NCBI GenBank assembly: GCA_045649025.1
Contig: JAZRPB010000003.1
Coordinates: 1 to 64,000, forward strand
Source of the DNA: Ornithomonoglobus_A sp045649025
Lineage (GTDB): Bacteria; Bacillota; Clostridia; UBA1381
Direction of reading: 5' to 3'
DNA: 64,000 bases
In this document: positions 15,930 to 25,803 of the stretch, piece after piece
How the letters are laid out: each line of letters begins with the position of its first letter
Position numbering within the stretch: position 1 is the stretch's first letter
Position numbers and translations under genes: made by a program
The notes under the pieces: generated by a model
What the model was told of the DNA's origin: nothing
What the model saw: the letters and a program-made list of their open reading frames with translations, nothing else
The model's database searches: none

Positions 15930-16469
15930 ATGGAAGAAACTTTAAAATTGATTGCCGAAAGATTAACGAAAGATTGTTATGATTATTTAGCTATGTTTGC
16001 ACCTCTTTTGCTTTCTATAGTAGCAATTATAGTGGCAATTGTTGTACCAAAGGTGATTGCTAATAAGCAAGATAAAATTTCAATCTTCGATAAAAGGTTT
16101 AAATCATATGATGTTTTGCAAAAGTATATTGCCTTTTCTGACATGTTAAAAAGTAATAAAAATAATGCTGATTATAATGGGATGATAGTCGTTATTTTTT
16201 TTAATGGTGATGGTGATAATGTCAAAAAAAGTAATGCATTATTAAAAATACTGGAAGTTTCAACACCTTTGAAATATATTCCATTTTTGTTTAAAGATAT
16301 TTCAGAGGAAGAAGTAGAATTTGTGATAAAGACTTTGGGTGCGTTTGTTGGTGCAATTTTACAAAATAAAGATATAGAGTTTTGTAAGAATGTTTACATA
16401 GATACTGTTCAACGCTTTTGCGACAAGCATCTTGAAAACATTAAGGAAGAGTTGAAAAAAACACATTAA
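15930..16469 (+). CDS. Hypothetical single-pass membrane protein
   Basis: The 179-residue protein has a membrane helix at about residues 22-45 (LLLSIVAIIVAIVV) and a soluble, Lys-rich remainder of about 130 residues. The KRFKSYDVLQKY segment after the helix resembles many bacterial hypothetical proteins with one helix and a helical cytoplasmic part. RBS GAAAGGAAAA precedes ATG 15930. In an RHS island it could be an immunity gene, but nothing in the sequence proves it. Confidence 0.55.
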   Translation: MEETLKLIAERLTKDCYDYLAMFAPLLLSIVAIIVAIVVPKVIANKQDKISIFDKRFKSYDVLQKYIAFSDMLKSNKNNADYNGMIVVIFFNGDGDNVKKSNALLKILEVSTPLKYIPFLFKDISEEEVEFVIKTLGAFVGAILQNKDIEFCKNVYIDTVQRFCDKHLENIKEELKKTH

Positions 16470-16486
16470 ATATTTTTAAAAACTAA

Positions 16487-16654
16487 ATGGGTGTAAAATG
16501 TTCAAAATCTATAGAAAAGGAAGAAAATTATTTGGTAGATGTAAATTTTAGCGATGTATACATGGGAACGTATAACTATTATGGTCCTTCTCAAGCAAAC
16601 AAACATAAGAAATACGATGTGGATCCATATTTTGATTATGGTAATGTTCGATAA
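16487..16654 (+). pseudogene. Fragment resembling a polymorphic-toxin C-terminus
   Basis: This frame of 55 codons reads MGVKCSKSIEKEENYLVDV, then VYMGTYNYYGPSQANKHKK, YDVDPYFDYGNVR and a stop. It lacks a convincing ribosome site. The GTYNYYGP...H..YDV.PY..YGN pattern looks like the tail of a secreted toxin-type protein. I read it as the remnant of a displaced toxin tip. A small membrane protein gene follows 11 nt later, as an immunity gene would. Confidence 0.4.
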
Positions 16655-16665
16655 AGGAGCTAGTT

Positions 16666-16959
16666 ATGTATTATTGTATATTAATAGGTGTTATTAACAA
16701 TATAGCATGGTTGCTTTATATGTCAGGGGCATTGTTATCACAGAAAAACAGAGTGATGATTGCACCGATAACTCATTTTTTACATAATTATTGTTATTGG
16801 TACTTTGACTTCAAACTTGCACACGTTCTATCTGTGTTAGCAATCTGTTATTCAATAATATTATTATTTAGAGGTAAAATAAAATTAATATTATTTGTTG
16901 CAGGATTAATATTAAATCTATTTTGGATGTTCATATATACATTAGTATATATGAACTAA
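16666..16959 (+). CDS. Small polytopic membrane protein, possible immunity protein
   Basis: 97 residues with three or four hydrophobic segments (about 2-22, 30-45, 50-70, 73-95) and little polar sequence. RBS AAAGGAGC precedes ATG 16666. Immediately upstream is the toxin-like fragment and downstream the RHS gene, the usual place for immunity genes. No family is recognised. Confidence 0.5.
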   Translation: MYYCILIGVINNIAWLLYMSGALLSQKNRVMIAPITHFLHNYCYWYFDFKLAHVLSVLAICYSIILLFRGKIKLILFVAGLILNLFWMFIYTLVYMN

Positions 16960-16981
16960 TAACACAAAGAGGAAGCGACAT

Positions 16982-19791
16982 ATGAAAAAAATCATCAGTT
17001 TTGTACTTGCAAGTATATTGCTTATGAGTTTAACATAATCTATTATGATGTAACTGATGTAACAGTATCAGATCCAACAACATTAGATTTTACTGCAATA
17101 CCTGCAACAGCATATTCTGCAAAGACAGAGTACTATCTGGGCACAGGAGAACTTATAGAGAGTAATGTGCTTGAAAATGCAAATGGAACGGACGTTGTAA
17201 ACACAGTTAATTATTATTATGATAGTGCGAATAATACTGTAAAGGAAGTTGACACAAAAGGCAATTCAACCACTGTACAATACGACGGATTGGGTAGAGA
17301 AGTTAAAACAATCGATAAATTTGACAATTATCACATTATGGAATATAATATAAGTGGTATCGGTGTCGGTTTTAATGGTATGTCATACTTTGTTCCTGCA
17401 TCCGACAGACAAAGCAAAGAAAATATAACTGAATACACTTATGACCGCCATAAAAGAATGACGAATGAAAAGGTATATGAAGAATATCCCAACACGTTTG
17501 TTGAAAGCAAGTATGAGTATGATTTTGTTGATAATGTTATAGCAATTACCGATGCAAATAACAACTTAAATGAAGATGGATATACTCAAACAAATACATA
17601 TGACAAGTTAAACAGACTAATTACAAGTAAGAACGCTAATAATGAGGTCATAACTAATGTATATGATGTCTTCGGTAATGTTACTATGCAAACAATAACA
17701 GACAGTAACGGAAAAGAAAGTGTATTGTATCAACATACATATACTCCTGATGGTAAAATTATTACCGACAGAGATAATGCCCAAAATTCAAATATGTACA
17801 CATATGATGCAATGGGCAGATTAACAAGAACAGTTGATAAAGACTCAAAAATACATAATAACCAATATAATGAGTTGAGTGTTTGTGATATGCAAAGTCA
17901 TATTAAAGAAGAGGAGTCTGTAATAACAAAAAATTATTCATATACAACCCCATATGGTGCAGGCACTGTGTATGATATAAGGGGAGTGTATAACGAAGAA
18001 AACAATAATTATTCTGCATATATAAATGAACTATCCTCTTATGGCTATTCAAAAACAGGAAAACCTATGTACCAAAAGAATATCTATACACATCCCACAG
18101 GTGTAGCAAACCTGGCATTTATACCAACCTTCCGTTACAATTACGATTCAGAGGGAAATGTTGTTTCTTCTTCAAATGGTGTGGTGTATGAGGAGGATAA
18201 TATAACTTTTGGAGCAACAACCTTGTATGAATATGATAAAAACAGAATTTCAAAGATACAAACAAATGGCTCAAGCACAAGAAATACAGATAATAGTGTA
18301 AATGCCAGATATGAATTTTATGAGGATGGCAAGTTAAAGTCCGTTACATACCCAACATTAACAGATGGAGAAGAATTAAAATCAGTATATATTTATGATG
18401 GGCTTTCAAGATTATCAAATCTTGTAAATTACAAAGGTACTAATATTATTTCGAGCTATTCATATACGTATGATAATAACGGAAACATTTTAACAACCAC
18501 ACAAACCGTTGGTGAAAAGACGGATAATGTGAATTACACATATGATAAACTAAACAGAATATCATCAGTATATGGCTCAAAGGGTGCTGATTCATACTAT
18601 GAGTATGATATGTGCGGAAACAGAAAAGTAAATTATGAACAAATTGACTTTATCAGTGAAGAAAATGCAGAGTTCAGATATGATGAAGAAGACAAGCTAT
18701 ATTATGCTAATGTTGGAAACAACACAACAAGCATTGATTATTCCGCAAACGGATATAGATATATAAAACAGGAAAATTCAGCATATCCTGAATTTTATGT
18801 ATATGATAATGATGGCAGACTACACTCAATAGCAGAGCCTGTATATATTACATCAGGAGGAGAACAAAAAATAGTTATGTACCCTGTAATACAATATATA
18901 TGGGGTCCTGATAGAGTTCTTGTAAAAACAGATGTGTTGGCAAATGAACAATACTATTATCTTTACAACGGACATGGCGATGTGGTGCAAATTGTTGATG
19001 TAAGCGGAAATGTGGTAAATAGTTATGATTATGATGTTTGGGGCAATTTTCTCGAGAAAGAAGAAACAATAGAAAATCACTTCACATATTTTGGACAAAC
19101 CTATGATGAAGCAACAGGCTTGTACTACTTAAGAGCAAGATACTACGACCCAACAATTGGAAGATTCATTAGCGAAGACCCAATTAAAGATGGTTATAAC
19201 TGGTATGTGTATGGTAATAACAATCCTGTTATGTATGTTGATCCAAGTGGTGAGAATTGGATTTACAATGCTTGGAATTGGAGCGAAGATGCAGCTTGGA
19301 AAGGAATAGCACTTGGTGTTAGCGCAGTGGGTTGGAAATTATCAGCTGATTTGCTAAGGTTGGCGGCAAGTGGAAGTGGTAATACATATACAGCAACTAG
19401 TGGAAGTTATGCCTCTAATCTTGCTAAAAACGATACTGGAATAAATAAAAAAGTCAACGATATTATTTGGGATTATGGGACGAGTCGAGGTAAAAATTAT
19501 ATAAGTACCCCTAAAATATCATATGAAATTCCATTAGGAAATGGTGATTTAGGGGCGGCGTTACATTGGGTTGATATTCAAGTCAAAGCTACAAGACGAA
19601 AGAATGGTTCTTGGTATGCAAATGTTACAATCACTGATGATTTTGACTTTACCGAATTCAAAAATCCTTTCACTCAAGGGTCTGTTTTAAAGGGAATGTT
19701 GTGGGCAGCTAATGATATTGCCTACTTTGATACTAAATGGGGTTTATTAGATAATGTTGGAGTGGTTATAAAATATAATAGGAACTATTAA
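16982..19791 (+). pseudogene. RHS/YD-repeat (WapA-like) protein, 5'-deleted and frameshifted, with C-terminal toxin tip
   Basis: ATG 16982 after GAGGAAG encodes a signal peptide (MKKIISFVLASILLMSLT) that stops at 17036. The RHS body continues in another frame, open from about 17032 (YYDVTDVTVSDPTTL) to 19791. The body has many YD repeats, the RHS core end RYYDPTIGRFISEDP and VMYVDPSGEN. A unique tip of about 180 residues follows, with no family I recognise. Intact WapA-type proteins are usually much longer, so most of the N-terminal part seems deleted. A GTG at 17167 is the only plausible internal start and would make a protein of 874 residues without a signal peptide. Confidence 0.8.
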
Positions 19792-19803
19792 GAGGTGATA
19801 TAG

Positions 19804-20250
19804 GTGAAGAAAACCGTATGTTTTATATTTGTGTTAATTATAGCGCTGTTGTGCTCTTGTAAAAACAATACAAATGTTTGGAAAGATACTCATAAAGTGT
19901 TGGGTGATGGAACTTATCAAATATTTAACCACAAAAGAAATGGGATTAATATAAATGGGATTTCAAACAACAAGTACCATCAGTGTATAGTAGATGAAAT
20001 TATCGCAATGAAAAAAACAGAGCAAAACATATATATATATGGTAAGTTTACGGAGCATGATGTATATACAACAATTAATTTAAATAACAACAAGGTTAAA
20101 TACTTTGTTGTGATAGAACAAGATGATGTTTTGGGGATGACAAATATAAACGATCTAATAAACTCAGGAACATTTGAAATGTTAAAATCATATGATGATT
20201 TTAATGTAACAGAAAAAGAAATCTTTGATATTCTGAAAGTGAAAAAATAA
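19804..20250 (+). CDS. Small lipoprotein, candidate immunity protein of the RHS tip
   Basis: 148 residues start with a lipoprotein signal (VFVLIIALLCSC region; lipobox Cys at about residue 17 or 19) and no recognised domain after it. The GTG start at 19804 follows AGAGGTGAT, 12 nt after the RHS stop. A gene directly after an RHS tip is normally its immunity gene, and a lipid anchor would fit protection at the cell surface. The assignment rests on position alone. Confidence 0.55.
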   Translation: MKKTVCFIFVLIIALLCSCKNNTNVWKDTHKVLGDGTYQIFNHKRNGININGISNNKYHQCIVDEIIAMKKTEQNIYIYGKFTEHDVYTTINLNNNKVKYFVVIEQDDVLGMTNINDLINSGTFEMLKSYDDFNVTEKEIFDILKVKK

Positions 20251-20780
20251 AGAACCCCGAATACTATGTCTATGACCCTGACGGAAGATTACAGGCTATT
20301 GCTGCAGCAACAACATTGTCAATGGAAGATGGCACATCGCTTTCTGTAATGTTCCCGATTACTCAATACATATGGGGTCCTGATAGAGTTCTTGTAAAAA
20401 CAGATGTGTTGGCAAACGAACAATACTATTATCTTTACAACGGACATGGCGATGTGGTGCAAATTGTTGATGTAAGCGGAAATGTGGTAAATAGTTATGA
20501 TTATGATGTTTGGGGAAATTTTCTTAAAAAAGAAGAAACAATAGAAAATCACTTCACATACTTCGGACAAACCTATGATGAAGCAACAGGCTTGTACTAC
20601 TTAAGAGCAAGATACTACGACCCAACAATTGGAAGATTTATTAGCGAAGACCCAATTAAAACGGGTATGCATATGGTAAAAATAATCCAGGTAATCAAAT
20701 ATTTTGAATATCACAAACAAGGATTAGTAAAAGTTAAATATTTATATAACAACAATATATTACTTAATTTATTCATTTAA
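20251..20780 (+). pseudogene. Silent RHS core-and-tip fragment
   Basis: The frame opens right at the stop of the lipoprotein gene without a start codon (NPEYYVYDPDGRLQAIA). From about 20371 to 20660 it is about 97 % identical in DNA to 18899-19188 of the main RHS gene. Just after the core end a frame change breaks homology: YAYGKNNP is legible in another frame. The frame then runs into the duplicated cvpA end. Such promoterless orphan tips are known in RHS loci as stored cassettes that replace the active tip by recombination in the core. Confidence 0.8.
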
Positions 20781-20792
20781 CACAAGGAGGAA
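20733..20792 (+). repeat. 60-bp direct repeat, right copy
   Basis: This copy of 15049-15108 has one difference. It supplies the AAGGAGGAA ribosome site for ilvD, which starts 9 nt later. It marks the right border of the island. Confidence 0.9.
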
Positions 20793-20800
20793 AAAACAAA

Positions 20801-22462
20801 ATGTATAGTGATGTAGTAAAAAAGGGTATAGAAAAAACACCGCACCGTTCCTTATTAAAGGCTTCGGGCTTTACCGATGAGGAAATTAAAAGACCGTTTA
20901 TTGGTGTGGTATCTTCAAAGAATGAAATAATCCCCGGCCACGTGCATCTTGATAAAATTGCCGAGGCGGTTAAAACAGGCATAAGAATGGCAGGCGGTAC
21001 ACCGCTTGAATTCCCTGCAATCGGAGTATGTGACGGTATAGCAATGGGACATATAGGAATGAAATATTCTCTTGCAACAAGAGAGCTTATTGCCGACTCA
21101 ATAGAATCAATGGCGATTGCTCACGCCTTCGATGCACTTGTTCTTATCCCAAACTGTGATAAAATAGTACCGGGTATGCTTATTGCAGCAGCAAGACTGA
21201 ATATTCCCGCAATTATTGTTTCGGGCGGTCCTATGCTTTCAATAAACTACGACGGCAAGAACAGAGATTTAAATACTAACTTTGAGGCAGTTGGTGCGTT
21301 TAAAGCAGGTACAATAGACGAGCAAAAGCTATGCGAGCTTGAAGAGGCGGCGTGTCCAACCTGTGGCTCATGCTCGGGTATGTTTACCGCAAACTCAATG
21401 AACTGCTTAAGTGAGGTGCTTGGTATGGCACTTCCTGGAAACGGCACAATTCCTGCGGTATATTCAGAAAGAATACGTCTTGCAAAGCAAGCAGGTATGA
21501 AGATTATGGAGCTTTTGGAAAAGGGTATAAAGCCAAGAGATATTATAACACCAAATTCAATATATAACGCATTAAGAGTAGATATGGCACTTGGCTGCAG
21601 CACAAACTCTATGCTGCACCTTCCTGCAATTGCTCACGAGGCAAAGGCACCAATCTCTCTTGACTATGCAAATGAAATTTCCGACCAAACACCAAATCTT
21701 TGCCATCTTGCACCCGCAGGCGACCATCACGTTCAGGACCTATACGCCGCAGGCGGTGTACAGGCACTTATGAACGAGCTTTCAAAGAAGAACCTTCTAA
21801 AGCTTGATACAATAACAGTAACAGGCAAAACACTTGGTGAAAACATTGCAAATTGCACTGTTAAGGACTACACAGTAATAAGACCAATAGACAACCCATA
21901 CTCACAAACAGGCGGTATTGCAGTGCTAAAGGGTAATTTAGCAGTTGACGGCTCGGTTGTTAAGAGAAGTGCAGTTGCAAAGGAAATGCTCCAACACGAA
22001 GGTCCTGCAAAGGTGTTTGAAAGTGAAGAGGAAGCAATTGATGCAATCTATAAGGGCAAGATTGTGGCAGGCGACGTTGTGGTTATCCGTTATGAGGGTC
22101 CAAAAGGCGGTCCTGGTATGAGAGAAATGCTTTCACCAACCTCTGCAATCTGCGGAATGGGACTCGACAAGGACGTTGCACTTATCACAGACGGAAGATT
22201 TAGCGGTGCAACAAGAGGTGCGGCAATAGGTCACGTTTCACCCGAGGCGGTTGAGGGCGGTCCTATTGCATTTGTAAAAGACGGCGACATAATAGAAATT
22301 GATATAGAAAAGGGAATACTTAATGTTAAGGTTTCCGATGAAGAAATGGCAAAGCGTAAAGAGGGCTGGACACCAAACGAGCCAAAGGTAAAAACAGGCT
22401 ATTTAAGAAGATACTCAAAGCTTGTTTCTTCGGCAATGCAGGGTGCAGTTATGATAGACTAA
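20801..22462 (+). CDS. ilvD: Dihydroxy-acid dehydratase
   Basis: 553 residues, the usual IlvD length. Conserved IlvD/Edd blocks are PCDK-type NCDKIVPGM, the iron-sulfur Cys in CPTCGSCSGMFTANSMNC, and GRFSGATRG near the C-terminus. The enzyme dehydrates 2,3-dihydroxy acids to 2-keto acids in valine, leucine and isoleucine synthesis. Start ATG 20801 follows AAGGAGG of the right direct repeat. No other ilv gene is adjacent except the separately placed ilvA-like gene at 38.2 kb. radA follows after 1 nt. Confidence 0.97.
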   Translation: MYSDVVKKGIEKTPHRSLLKASGFTDEEIKRPFIGVVSSKNEIIPGHVHLDKIAEAVKTGIRMAGGTPLEFPAIGVCDGIAMGHIGMKYSLATRELIADSIESMAIAHAFDALVLIPNCDKIVPGMLIAAARLNIPAIIVSGGPMLSINYDGKNRDLNTNFEAVGAFKAGTIDEQKLCELEEAACPTCGSCSGMFTANSMNCLSEVLGMALPGNGTIPAVYSERIRLAKQAGMKIMELLEKGIKPRDIITPNSIYNALRVDMALGCSTNSMLHLPAIAHEAKAPISLDYANEISDQTPNLCHLAPAGDHHVQDLYAAGGVQALMNELSKKNLLKLDTITVTGKTLGENIANCTVKDYTVIRPIDNPYSQTGGIAVLKGNLAVDGSVVKRSAVAKEMLQHEGPAKVFESEEEAIDAIYKGKIVAGDVVVIRYEGPKGGPGMREMLSPTSAICGMGLDKDVALITDGRFSGATRGAAIGHVSPEAVEGGPIAFVKDGDIIEIDIEKGILNVKVSDEEMAKRKEGWTPNEPKVKTGYLRRYSKLVSSAMQGAVMID

Positions 22463-22463
22463 T

Positions 22464-23849
22464 ATGAAAACTAAAACAACGTATATATGCCGTGAATGTG
22501 GCTATAAAACACCAAAATGGCTTGGAAAATGTCCTGGCTGTAACGAATGGAACACAATAGAGGAAACTCTTGTGGCAGCAGACACAAGGTCTGTTGCCTC
22601 ATCGTCGATTGGCACCCCATCGCTTATGGGCGGTGTTAAAAGTCCGCAAAAAATCGCTGATATAAAGCCTGGCTTTGAAAAGCGAAGCAAAACGGGAATA
22701 GGCGAATTAGACAGAGTTCTTGGCGGCGGTATAGTGCAAGGGTCATTGATTTTGGTGGGCGGCGACCCTGGAATTGGTAAGTCCACGCTCTTGTTGCAGA
22801 TTTGTCAGTATCTTGAAAAGGATAAAAAAATACTATATGTAAGCGGCGAGGAAAGTGAAGGACAAATAAAAATACGTGCTCAAAGACTTAATGTTAACAA
22901 TGAAAACCTGTATCTTATAAGCGAAACAGACGTTGAAAGAGTAATTGAATGTATTGTGTCGCAAAAGCCTGATGTGGTAATAATAGATTCTATACAAACA
23001 ATGAACCATTCACAGATTGCATCTGCGTCGGGCAGTGTACCTCAAGTGAGAGAAGCCACAAATGCGTTTATGAAAATAGCAAAAACAAACGGTATTTCTA
23101 TGTTTTTGGTTGGCCATGTTACAAAGGACGGTGCTCTTGCAGGACCTAGAGTGCTTGAGCATATGGTTGATTGCGTTCTCTACTTTGAGGGCGATAAGCA
23201 AAATGCGTTCCGCATTTTAAGAGCAGTTAAAAACCGATTTGGCTCAACAAACGAAATCGGCGTTTTTGAAATGCGTGACGTTGGTCTTTGCGAGGTAGAA
23301 AATCCGTCGGCTGCACTTTTAGAGGGCAGAGAAAAGAGCACCTCGGGCAGTGCAATAATCTGTACTATGGAGGGCACAAGGGGAGTTCTGGCAGAGGTAC
23401 AGGCTCTTGTTACCCCAACAGGCTTTGGAAATCCGCGAAGAATGAGCAACGGAATTGATATTAACAGAGTGATTTTGTTAATTGCCGTTTTGGAAAAGCG
23501 TGCAAGAATGAATTTATCAAATTCTGATATATATGTTAATGTCACAGGTGGCTTAAGAATAGACGAAAGAGCTGCCGATTTGGGCATATGCGTGGCAATT
23601 GCAACAGGGCAGATGGACGTGTCGCTGCCGAGCGATATGATATTTATAGGCGAGGTAGGTCTTGGCGGTGAGTTAAGGTCAGTTTCCAATCTGGAAAAAC
23701 GTATTGGAGAGGCATCAAAGCTTGGCTTTAAGTCGGCAATAGTCCCCAAAAGCTCGCTAAAGGGCGTGAAAATACCCGAAGGATTTGCGGCTTTGGGTGT
23801 TGCAACTGTAAAAGAGGCAGTGGATATAATAAGAAAAAATCTTGGTTAA
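22464..23849 (+). CDS. radA: DNA repair protein RadA
   Basis: 461 residues with the full RadA order: N-terminal zinc finger CRECGYKTPKWLGKCPGC, RecA-like ATPase with Walker A GGDPGIGKST, the RadA-specific KNRFGS motif and a C-terminal Lon-like domain (GEVGLGGELR). It drives branch migration in recombinational repair. It begins one base after ilvD, so translation is probably coupled; no strong ribosome site is seen. An 85-nt palindromic repeat starts at its stop codon. Confidence 0.97.
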   Translation: MKTKTTYICRECGYKTPKWLGKCPGCNEWNTIEETLVAADTRSVASSSIGTPSLMGGVKSPQKIADIKPGFEKRSKTGIGELDRVLGGGIVQGSLILVGGDPGIGKSTLLLQICQYLEKDKKILYVSGEESEGQIKIRAQRLNVNNENLYLISETDVERVIECIVSQKPDVVIIDSIQTMNHSQIASASGSVPQVREATNAFMKIAKTNGISMFLVGHVTKDGALAGPRVLEHMVDCVLYFEGDKQNAFRILRAVKNRFGSTNEIGVFEMRDVGLCEVENPSAALLEGREKSTSGSAIICTMEGTRGVLAEVQALVTPTGFGNPRRMSNGIDINRVILLIAVLEKRARMNLSNSDIYVNVTGGLRIDERAADLGICVAIATGQMDVSLPSDMIFIGEVGLGGELRSVSNLEKRIGEASKLGFKSAIVPKSSLKGVKIPEGFAALGVATVKEAVDIIRKNLG

Positions 23850-23990
23850 AATTGTCCATCTTGCACCTTTGCACTCATTTGCGTATAAAACATACGCGGC
23901 AATCGTGCAAAAGCACAACCTGAACAATTTTCTCGCAAGATAAATTATGGTTGAAAATTGCCCATCTTACACCTTTGCACACAAAGCAAG
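23848..23990 (+). repeat. 85-nt palindromic repeat copy B plus a second left half
   Basis: The full copy, 23848-23931, has AAAATTGTCCATCTTGC and CAACCTGAACAATTTT ends. Its inner part differs from the other copies: GCGTAT/ATACGC and CTTTGCAC/GTGCAAAAG stems. A left half (GAAAATTGCCCATCTTAC, from 23953) begins 22 nt after the full copy ends, the same spacing as at copies A, D and E. The rest of the gap to hslO holds nothing recognised. Confidence 0.7.
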
Positions 23991-24074
23991 AAGAAAATAA
24001 ATCACACAAATGGGGTAATCTGTAAATTTGTGTTTGTTTAATCCCGTATGGGATATATATGAAAGGAATAAAAT

Positions 24075-24953
24075 ATGGATACTTTAGTAAGAGGCACAAG
24101 TATGGACGGAGCAATCCGTGTTCTTGCAGCAGTAACTACCGATATGGCAAATGAGGCGGTGCGTATACACAACACATACCCTGTTGCAACGGCGGCACTT
24201 GGCAGACTTTTAACAGGTGCGGCACTTATGGGAGCAACACTTAAAAATGAAACCGACACACTCACAATGCAGATTAAGGGAGACGGACCGCTGCAGACTG
24301 TTGTTGCAGTGGGTGATGCACAAAGCAGAGTAAGGGGTTATGTTGGTAATCCTTATGTGCAGCGTCCGCTAAATGATAAGGGAAAGCTTGATGTTGGCGG
24401 AGCAGTGGGAGAAGGATTTTTAACAGTTATTCGTGACTTGGGCTTAAAGGAGCCGTATATTGGTCAGGTTCCGCTTGTTTCGGGCGAGATTGCAGAGGAT
24501 ATTTCGTATTACTATTCACAGTCCGAGCAAATACCAACGGCAGTTGGTCTTGGTGTGCTTGTTGATGTAGATAATAGAGTGCTTGCCTCGGGCGGATTTA
24601 TGATACAGATGCTGCCGGGCTCAACCGACGAAATGGCAAAAAAATTAGAAAATATATTAGAAAACCTGCCGCCTGTTACAAAGCTTATAAACGACGGAAT
24701 AACTGCCGAGGAGCTGTTTTTTACAGTAACCGAGGGTTTTGATATGCTTATGGATAATAACTTTGTTACCCCCAAATATGAGTGTAAATGTTCAAAGGAA
24801 AGAATGGAGGAGGCACTTATATCAATAGGTGCAAAGGAAATTGAGGATATTATTACAGAGCAGGGCGAGGCAGAGCTAACCTGTCATTTTTGCGATAATA
24901 AATATAAATTCAGCCGAGAGGAGCTTGAGGATTTATTAAAAAAAGCAAAATAA
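24075..24953 (+). CDS. hslO: Redox-regulated chaperone Hsp33
   Basis: 292 residues. The N-terminal domain has the RLLTGAALMGATLK-type block, and the C-terminal zinc site is CKCSK...CHFCDNKY (CxC and CxxC), the redox switch. Under oxidative stress the Cys form disulfides and the protein holds unfolded clients. Start ATG 24075 follows GAAAGGAAT. A strong terminator follows. Confidence 0.96.
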   Translation: MDTLVRGTSMDGAIRVLAAVTTDMANEAVRIHNTYPVATAALGRLLTGAALMGATLKNETDTLTMQIKGDGPLQTVVAVGDAQSRVRGYVGNPYVQRPLNDKGKLDVGGAVGEGFLTVIRDLGLKEPYIGQVPLVSGEIAEDISYYYSQSEQIPTAVGLGVLVDVDNRVLASGGFMIQMLPGSTDEMAKKLENILENLPPVTKLINDGITAEELFFTVTEGFDMLMDNNFVTPKYECKCSKERMEEALISIGAKEIEDIITEQGEAELTCHFCDNKYKFSREELEDLLKKAK

Positions 24954-24963
24954 GAACCACAAA

Positions 24964-24992
24964 CAAACCGCAGTGAAATTCACTGCGGTTTG
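24964..24992. terminator. Bidirectional terminator between hslO and the phosphoesterase gene
   Basis: CAAACCGCAGTG pairs with CACTGCGGTTTG, a 12-bp stem flanked by A- and T-rich sequence, between convergent genes. Confidence 0.8.
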
Positions 24993-25058
24993 TTGTTGTA
25001 GTCTACATTGATTTTTGATTAACCTCATACTTGACATCGTTTATAATAATTACTGATT

Positions 25059-25736
25059 TTATAATATTTGAAAAACTTTATCAAATACCCCTATAAATTT
25101 CTCATCAAAATTTATGTCTTTGTGATAATGCCCAAAAAACCATTTTTTACACACCACACTGTTTCTTATCTTTTCCAGAAAATCTGTAAGTTGGTTAGTT
25201 TCATATGTTGGAGCAATTTCCTCTTGAATAGACGTGGGAGCAGAATGGGTTATAACATAATCAAATTTAAAATTATTCTTTTTAAGATTTTTTTCTGCAT
25301 TAATATACTCTTGCTCGCTCGGCATTTCATATTTCCACCAGTTTTTGCCTTCTGTCCGATGCCCTTTGTCGTGTGAGCTTGCTCCACCAAATGCGAAGAA
25401 CGTTTTCCCATCAATGTTATACGCCTCGCCCCTGATTAAATGATATATGCCATCATCAACTTTGTGCACATTACTACCACCAAATTCTACTGTTGGGAGA
25501 TTATAAAGCATTTCAAAATTTTCATGATTGCCATCAACAAAAAGTGTTGTAAAATTTTTACTTTTAAGCCACTTTATCCAATATTTTTCTTCATTACTGC
25601 CATCCCATACACCGCCAAAATCACCGCATATGATTACATAATCATTTTTGGTCATTTCTTTTTGTTGGGGAAAACGCTTGGCAGAAAGTTTCCCGATATC
25701 AATCGGAATATGTGTGTCACCTGTAATATATATCAT
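25059..25736 (-). CDS. Calcineurin-like metallophosphoesterase
   Basis: 225 residues with the binuclear metal motifs in order: GDTH at residue 6, GDFGG, GNHE, a later His in ITHSAP and GHYHKD near the C-terminus. The substrate (nucleotide, RNA or protein phosphate) cannot be told. It is the first gene of an accessory stretch and converges on hslO. It is separated from the next minus-strand gene upstream by about 70 nt, so it may be its own unit. Confidence 0.85.
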   Translation of the reverse strand: MIYITGDTHIPIDIGKLSAKRFPQQKEMTKNDYVIICGDFGGVWDGSNEEKYWIKWLKSKNFTTLFVDGNHENFEMLYNLPTVEFGGSNVHKVDDGIYHLIRGEAYNIDGKTFFAFGGASSHDKGHRTEGKNWWKYEMPSEQEYINAEKNLKKNNFKFDYVITHSAPTSIQEEIAPTYETNQLTDFLEKIRNSVVCKKWFFGHYHKDINFDEKFIGVFDKVFQIL

Positions 25737-25803
25737 TCTACATTTCCTTTAGACTTTGTATAATTTCTTGGATTATAATTTAAATACATATTATTTCCTC
25801 ACA

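Larger units (their letters stand above)
15109..20732. mobile_element. Accessory island inserted between cvpA and ilvD
   Basis: The interval between the 60-bp direct repeats holds only accessory genes: a small membrane protein, the DUF559 cassette, putative membrane/immunity genes, a broken RHS gene, a lipoprotein and a silent RHS tip. Flanking genes on both sides are ordinary housekeeping. No integrase or transposase is present, so the route of entry is unknown. Codon use looks more AT-rich and less tidy than in the flanking genes. Confidence 0.5.
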
